Of a stretch of 64,000 nt of DNA, positions 55,164 to 64,000 are shown piece after piece. The DNA lies in contig JAKAAY010000001.1 of NCBI GenBank assembly GCA_021802055.1, forward strand, positions 1-64,000, in the 5' to 3' direction. Within the stretch, counting starts at the first letter, position 1; each line of letters opens with the position of its first letter. Both the position numbers and the translations under genes were made by a program. The notes beneath the pieces are model-generated. The model saw nothing but the letters and a program-made list of their open reading frames with translations, made no database searches and was not told the origin of the DNA. Source of the stretch: Thermoplasmata archaeon. GTDB lineage: Archaea > Thermoplasmatota > Thermoplasmata > Thermoplasmatales > Thermoplasmataceae.

Positions 55164-56037
55164 AATCAGGTTTGGGGCAAGAGGAAGCACACTTGCGCTG
55201 AAACAGGCGGAGTTAGCAGCATCAGCGCTGATGAGAATCGGCGTGAAAGCAGAGATAGTGCCCATAAACTCACATGGCGATACAAACCTGACCAGTCCAC
55301 TCTACAAAATGGAAAAACCTGGTGTTTTCGTCGATTCCATCAACAGGATGCTTCTTTCCGGGGAAATAGACGCTGCGGTGCATAGCGCTAAGGACATCCC
55401 CAGTTCAATTGATGACGGACTCACTGTCTCAGCTGTCCTAGAAAGAGAGTCTCCTGAAGATTGCTTGGCTTCCAGGAGCGGATTGGGCATCCAGGAACTG
55501 CCTGCCAACGCCATTATTGGAACCTCGAGCCTCAGGAGGAAATACGATGCGCTGGAGGTCAGACCGGACCTCATTGTGAAGGATATAAGGGGCAATGTCG
55601 ATACAAGAATTGGAAAGATGCTTAACGGGGACTATGACGCCGTGATACTGGCTGAGGCCGGAATGAGGAGACTCGGCCTCGGAGTCAGGAGAGTATCTCT
55701 TCCACTGAGGGAGTTTATTCCGTCTCCAAACCAGGGAATCATAGCCATAATGACTGCAATCCGGACTCCACATACCGGCCTGATTGCAAAAATTGATCAT
55801 GGTGACACGAGAGTCGCTTACCGATATGAGCGAAAGGCCTCGGAAACCCTTGTTGTGGGGTGTTCCCGCCCTGCAGGCATACTCTGCATCCCAGGAAAAA
55901 ATGAGTGTTCCATAATGGTCAGGATCAGAAGCGACGATGGATCGAGGAAAGTGGAACTCTTTGAGCATTTCAGCTCGGACAGTGAATTTGACTCCATACT
56001 GGAAAGGCTCAAAAGTGCAGTGAGCGCGCTGAGATGA
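55153..56037 (+). CDS. hemC: Porphobilinogen deaminase
   Basis: A 294-residue enzyme joining four porphobilinogens into hydroxymethylbilane. IRFGARGSTLALKQAE and HSAKDIPSS are conserved active-site parts, and GTSSLRRK follows. The dipyrromethane-attachment Cys is in VVGCSRPAG. It is translationally coupled to hemL. Confidence 0.95.
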   Translation: MPDKIRFGARGSTLALKQAELAASALMRIGVKAEIVPINSHGDTNLTSPLYKMEKPGVFVDSINRMLLSGEIDAAVHSAKDIPSSIDDGLTVSAVLERESPEDCLASRSGLGIQELPANAIIGTSSLRRKYDALEVRPDLIVKDIRGNVDTRIGKMLNGDYDAVILAEAGMRRLGLGVRRVSLPLREFIPSPNQGIIAIMTAIRTPHTGLIAKIDHGDTRVAYRYERKASETLVVGCSRPAGILCIPGKNECSIMVRIRSDDGSRKVELFEHFSSDSEFDSILERLKSAVSALR

Positions 56038-56077
56038 TGGCCATGATAATTCCAGGTACCTCCGGAGGTTACACGAA

Positions 56078-56806
56078 TTGCAAAAGATTCTCATAACTAC
56101 AAGACCCGCTGTGAAGGCTGCGGATGGCGGCATATTTTCGTCCTGTCTCAGGGTGGTGAACTGCCATCTCACCAGGTTCAGATACAGGATGAACGGCGAT
56201 GATCTTCTTGAATCTCTTGATTCCTTCATGCCTTCGACGATTGTCTTTACCAGTTCCATAGCTTCCGTTTTCGCCCTGAAAAAGCTTCCTCCGCGGGCCC
56301 TGTCCGGGAGAGGGATCTATTGCATTGGAGATTCTTCCGCCGCTCCCTTCATTGCTGCAGGGTATTCCCCCCTGGTTCCAGATCACAAAGACTCTGCAGG
56401 CCTGGCGGCTCTGGTTCTATCCCACTCCGTCCTGGGGCAGAAGATAGCAGTTATCAGGAGCACGCTTGGCTCCGATGTGTTCAGGAAGAGGCTTGAAGCC
56501 GTGGGCATGGAAGTGAAGGAGATCAAACTTTACAGCCTGAGCAAAAGCATCGATCCGGCCATATATGAATACCTTTGCAGCAGGGAACTTGCAGGGGTGC
56601 TGGTTACCTCATCCCTTGAAGCGAGAATCCTCAGCGGAATCCTTGATGAGATTGAATGCGGGCTGAACAGGGACAACATCAGATTCTTTGCCATCGGCAG
56701 GCCTACCAGAGACGAGCTTGAAGGTTGCGGGATAAAGGTTTCCCCGCCCTTGGGAAATTCAGATGTCAGAAGGCTTGTTTCCGAGATAGAGAAAATGCTC
56801 TGCTGA
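56078..56806 (+). CDS. hemD: Uroporphyrinogen-III synthase
   Basis: A 242-residue protein closing hydroxymethylbilane to uroporphyrinogen III. The sequence family is weakly conserved; the marks are the opening ILITTRP, TIVFTSSIASVFALKK, YCIGDSSA and FFAIGRPTRDEL. The start is TTG 56078, 40 bases after hemC. The position after hemC supports the call. Confidence 0.85.
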   Translation: MQKILITTRPAVKAADGGIFSSCLRVVNCHLTRFRYRMNGDDLLESLDSFMPSTIVFTSSIASVFALKKLPPRALSGRGIYCIGDSSAAPFIAAGYSPLVPDHKDSAGLAALVLSHSVLGQKIAVIRSTLGSDVFRKRLEAVGMEVKEIKLYSLSKSIDPAIYEYLCSRELAGVLVTSSLEARILSGILDEIECGLNRDNIRFFAIGRPTRDELEGCGIKVSPPLGNSDVRRLVSEIEKMLC

Positions 56807-56831
56807 TTGACCTTGCATCATTTGGGTACAA

Positions 56832-56906
56832 TAGCGGGGAATGGATTTGAACCATTGATCTACGGGTTATGAGCCCGTCGGGATTTCCTAACTACCCTAC
56901 CCCGCT
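56832..56906 (-). tRNA. Initiator tRNA-Met (anticodon CAU)
   Basis: On the minus strand the acceptor AGCGGGG pairs with CCCCGCT, giving the A1-U72 pair of archaeal initiators. The anticodon arm CGGG-CTCATAA-CCCG has the three G-C pairs typical of initiator tRNA. The T loop is GGTTCAAATCC. Discriminator A; CCA not encoded. Confidence 0.92.
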
Positions 56907-56984
56907 CTGGTTTCCTGTGATACTACAAGCGAATATAATGTTTGTTTATGTGCGCTTTTACCTTATACCTGCTGATCCGCTGGT

Positions 56985-57551
56985 TTACTGTCCCGAGCCG
57001 AAAGACTCCTCGAGTTTCTTGTACTTCATGTCCCTGAAACTCTTCTCCAGGAACGAGTAAACGGTCCTGTGCCTCTTCCCGTTGATCAGCATCTGGATTG
57101 CTTCCAGGGAGTACGAGATGGATATGTGATCGGCAATAATGGATACCGTGTCTCCATACACAGAAACATAAGATCCTGATAGGTCTTCCACTATCTGCCT
57201 TGTCTTGCCATTTTTACCAATCAACCTGCCCTTTATTTCTGAGATTCTGTGAGAACCGGGTTTTGCATATTCCCTCAGCGAAACAACGACAAGCTGTATC
57301 TCATCGTTGAACAGGATCATGGCCTTTTCTGGGTTGAATCCCCTCCCTATGGCCTTCACAACGTTTAATGCGGCAAGGGCGGAAACAGGGTCTGATTTCT
57401 GGATTATTGCAACAATACCCGAGTCAGAATCCACTTCCAGTTCGATCTTGCCTGCCTTTTCTATCTTCCTCTTCGTGCTGCCGTGCTTTCCCAACAACAC
57501 GGGAATTCTGTCTGCCGGTATCTTCACTTCAGTCAAGTCAATATTTGTCAT
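56985..57551 (-). CDS. KH-domain rRNA-processing protein, Pno1/Dim2 homologue
   Basis: A 188-residue protein with two KH domains: the first has GKHGSTKRKIE and the second GKNGKTRQIVE, the latter a canonical GxxG loop. Eukaryotic Pno1 binds the 3' end of small-subunit rRNA. Its start overlaps the RIO1 stop (ATGA), a partnership that fits the shared role in 30S assembly. Confidence 0.9.
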   Translation of the reverse strand: MTNIDLTEVKIPADRIPVLLGKHGSTKRKIEKAGKIELEVDSDSGIVAIIQKSDPVSALAALNVVKAIGRGFNPEKAMILFNDEIQLVVVSLREYAKPGSHRISEIKGRLIGKNGKTRQIVEDLSGSYVSVYGDTVSIIADHISISYSLEAIQMLINGKRHRTVYSFLEKSFRDMKYKKLEESFGSGQ

Positions 57552-58315
57552 TTTCCCGTCACGAACTTGTAAAGCTTCACTTCATCCGCCCTGATTCCCT
57601 TCCTCATAAAATAACCGGTAATATTTTTTATGTCCCTTCTCAGAAATACATCTGCCATTGGATGCTTGATGCTCACGCCCTGCGCCAGGTCAATGATATA
57701 GGCCTTCTTCCTGTGATAAAGGATGTTATATTCACTGAGATCGGCATGGACGATTTCCGCCTTCTTGTACATGGCCCTCATCATGGTTCTGACCTGCGCA
57801 TAAACGTCTTCAGGGTTGAATTCTGCCTCTCTCAGCTGTGGTGCCGGACTCCTTGCAGTGCCAATGTAGGACATCAGGATTACATTCTTGTGGAACAGGA
57901 TCGGCTTTGGTGATGGTATGCCGGCGTCTCGGAGAGCTTCAAGGTTTGAGAATTCCTTCTTTGCCCATAGATAGATGAACCGGGACCTCTCCAGCCTCTC
58001 CCTTGCGAATCTGTAGTCCCCCTCTATGTACTGCCGGATGTTCTGAAACTTAAGCGTTGACATCTTGAATATCTTTATGACCAGTGGTTTACCTTCCCTG
58101 AACGCCTTGAATACCACCGATTCCTTGCCACTGGATATGGGGTAATCTATGTGAGATATCCCTGTTTTTTTCAGTACTTCATAGATTGCGGTAAGAGTGC
58201 GGCTGTCGAATACGAGGCTCTGGGTCTTCCTCCCCAATTCCTGGTTCGTCCTGAACTCGTCCTGTGCCAGGAGAGAAGCAAGGGCTGATAACTCCTTTTC
58301 ATTTTCATCCTTCAT
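57548..58315 (-). CDS. rio1: RIO1-type serine/threonine kinase
   Basis: A 255-residue atypical kinase of small-subunit maturation. The nucleotide loop is SSGKESVVFKA (about 61-71), the catalytic loop HADLSEYNIL and the metal motif IIDLAQGV. ATG 58315 is chosen over GTG 58330 since AGGTGA and AGGA precede it. It is coupled to the Pno1 gene. Confidence 0.93.
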   Translation of the reverse strand: MKDENEKELSALASLLAQDEFRTNQELGRKTQSLVFDSRTLTAIYEVLKKTGISHIDYPISSGKESVVFKAFREGKPLVIKIFKMSTLKFQNIRQYIEGDYRFARERLERSRFIYLWAKKEFSNLEALRDAGIPSPKPILFHKNVILMSYIGTARSPAPQLREAEFNPEDVYAQVRTMMRAMYKKAEIVHADLSEYNILYHRKKAYIIDLAQGVSIKHPMADVFLRRDIKNITGYFMRKGIRADEVKLYKFVTGK

Positions 58316-58401
58316 TATTCCTGCTCTCACCTAGAGCCGGGTTGATTAATTCATTTGTTACATTAAGTGGGTTGGTGCAACCGAGCTCTAAAGATTCTGT
58401 T

Positions 58402-58743
58402 TCATGCCTTCTTGAAAATGTCAATTATCTCCGGCAGCATATTGTTTCTGCTCAGGTAATTCGCCTGGGTGTAAGTATACCTGTACTCCACGTCTGCCTT
58501 CTCCTTCTGGAATTCCCACGGTTTGATTATCACCAGGTCTTTCTCTCTGATCCACATACGTTTCTTCATTTTGCCTGGTATCCTTGAGCTTCTTGTATAG
58601 CCGTCTTCACACATTACTGTCAGTCTTGAGGCGCCTGATAGTTTCTCCACTATCCCGAACATCTCTCCTTTCTTCCGGTTGGGCAGGATGACCCTTACCG
58701 CTTCACTTTCCTGGCCCCCGTGGGTACCACTTTCTTGCGCCAT
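58402..58743 (-). CDS. eif1A: Translation initiation factor aIF1A
   Basis: A 113-residue OB-fold protein. GEMFGIVEKLSGASRLTVMC and DGYTRSSRIPGKMKKRMWI are family marks, and ending KADVEYRYT completes the core. It acts with aIF1 in start-site selection. It lies between the NusA-like gene and RIO1, all on the minus strand. Confidence 0.95.
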   Translation of the reverse strand: MAQESGTHGGQESEAVRVILPNRKKGEMFGIVEKLSGASRLTVMCEDGYTRSSRIPGKMKKRMWIREKDLVIIKPWEFQKEKADVEYRYTYTQANYLSRNNMLPEIIDIFKKA

Positions 58744-58836
58744 TAGTTTCTACTCCAGAATATGCACACTGTTATTAATACAGATGCCTGAGGCAGAACT
58801 TTAGGCGTCAAGCTGTATGAGATCATATGAAGAGAC

Positions 58837-59265
58837 TCACTGCTTAACGTTCATGGACTTGATGGGGAAAAATCTGCCCACTGCTTCCCGAAAGAGCTTT
58901 ATGTTTCTTCCTTCCTTTCCTATTAGTTTACCCACTTCCATCGGATCAACAGAAACGAGGATGTCTACCTGCCCGTTCTTCCAGCTAATATTGATCTCCT
59001 TAAGCGAGAACCTGAATAGAAGATTCCTGACCAGGGTGAGCAGGTCGCGTGAAGCCTCGGCTACCAGTACCTGCTTGCTAAGCTTCTCCCTGAGGCTTGT
59101 AATTATGTCCTGGTTCCGTCCAAATACATCCTGAAGCCTTCTCTCCCCAACAACAAAAATTATCATATCCTCGTTTTCCAAGCACTGTTTCAGTTCGACC
59201 CTTGTCAGCTTCTCGAACATGGCGATGTAGCCCATTATTTTGTTGTCGATTGTGACCTCTTTCAT
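58837..59265 (-). CDS. nusA: NusA-like KH-domain protein
   Basis: A 142-residue protein of two KH domains without the S1 part of bacterial NusA. The second KH has VGKLIGKEGRNIKLF. The usual archaeal order is rpoA''-rpl30e-nusA; here it follows RpoA'' by 21 bases and L30e is missing. Confidence 0.9.
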   Translation of the reverse strand: MKEVTIDNKIMGYIAMFEKLTRVELKQCLENEDMIIFVVGERRLQDVFGRNQDIITSLREKLSKQVLVAEASRDLLTLVRNLLFRFSLKEINISWKNGQVDILVSVDPMEVGKLIGKEGRNIKLFREAVGRFFPIKSMNVKQ

Positions 59266-59286
59266 GTCTGTTCCTCGGACACCAGA

Positions 59287-63475
<4,189 letters not shown>

Positions 63476-63479
<4 letters not shown>

Positions 63480-64000
63480 TTTAGATCCCCCAGAACAAGT
63501 CTCATCATTACACCCATCGTGGCTAGTTCATCTCTCATAAGCTTGAATGCATAACTTGTTTCCACGGGATGGATGTTTCCTGTGTTTCCACATACAGGGC
63601 ACCTCAGCGTGCCTTTTCTGCGGTCAAATATGGCAAGGTGACCGCACTGCGGATTTCCGCACACATACAATATCGTGCCGTCGCTCTGATCAAGGAGCCT
63701 GTCCTTGATCACCATAGCAGCGCCGTGCGCAATCAGGGTGTCTCGTTCCATCTCTCCAAACCTCAGACCTCCCTGCCTGGATCTGCCTTCGGTTGGCTGT
63801 CTCGTGAGAATTTGAACGGGTCCCCTCGATCTTGCGTGGAACTTCCCCGCAACCATGTGGTGGAGTTTCTGGTAGTAGACGACTCCGGTAAAGATCTCTG
63901 CCTTGTACTTTACACCAACGATGCCGTCGTACATCACCTCAGTGGAGGTATGTCTGAAACCGTACTTTGTCAGTTGTGCCCTCAGACTCTCCTCTGGTTC
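63476..64000 (-). CDS. rpoB: RNA polymerase subunit B, C-terminal part (5' end outside window)
   Basis: 174 codons are visible; the frame is still open at the right edge ([16 protein letters not shown] continues across 63937). The C-terminal clamp signature [16 protein letters not shown] and the zinc site with C-x4-C and CPVC are present. The order B-A'-A'' is the standard archaeal arrangement. Confidence 0.97.

Overview
The window comes from an archaeon, most likely of the class Thermoplasmata. The evidence is: RNA polymerase genes split as B-A'-A''; archaeal or eukaryote-like genes (Nep1, Rpp21, Pno1, RIO1, aIF1A, SRP19, eS8, RpoD, PriL, Taw2-like, AglB); a tRNA-Leu and an initiator tRNA-Met without encoded CCA; and many TATA boxes about 25-30 bases before the start codon, as expected for leaderless transcripts. 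A secreted-protein tail with a TVTFVEKGL motif at the left edge also fits. Genus and species cannot be read from the sequence.

The most unusual region is 608-14156. It codes for three MIT-like plus AAA ATPases of the Vps4/CdvC type (608-1747, 2283-3392, 12384-13568) and four small charged helical proteins, at least two of which look like ESCRT-III/Snf7 subunits. One of these ends in a near-consensus MIM1 motif, the peptide that MIT domains bind. Facing this minus-strand cluster, stop codon to stop codon, is a tightly coupled plus-strand operon. It codes for a 624-residue protein of unknown family, a polytopic membrane GTPase, a protein with a GAP1-N-like (GTPase-associated) N-terminus, and a helical-repeat plus beta-domain protein. 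I read the whole as one candidate membrane-remodelling or conflict module that joins an ESCRT-III/Vps4-like machine to a membrane GTPase system.

14157-20264 holds a 680-base gene-free stretch, a small secreted protein divergent from a 14-TM MFS exporter and its MarR regulator (with a palindromic operator between the two promoters), a 46-codon HTH ORF with a CTG start, a membrane protein, a pirin and Nep1. 20265-34706 holds an aldo/keto reductase, S15-RecJ, a RuvC-like protein, a very large (2104 aa) AglB oligosaccharyltransferase with a small partner, an M18 aminopeptidase, small unknown genes and tRNA-Leu(CAG).

34707-44752 holds an MMPL/RND transporter, an RNase P protein-dihydroorotase-QueE operon, PepQ-PriL, S8e-SRP19 and small conserved genes. 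44872-49386 is the S13-S4-S11-RpoD operon, followed by an IMPase, an NAD kinase that seems to start at CTG, and a JAMM protease. 49387-52722 is a complete methylcitrate-cycle operon (prpD-prpB-prpC). 52791-56806 holds a Taw2-like methyltransferase-fold protein and hemL-hemC-hemD. 56832-64000 is an information-processing cluster: initiator tRNA, Pno1, RIO1, aIF1A, a NusA-like KH protein, and RNA polymerase A'' (with an N-terminal extension), A' and the C-terminal part of B, which runs off the right edge.
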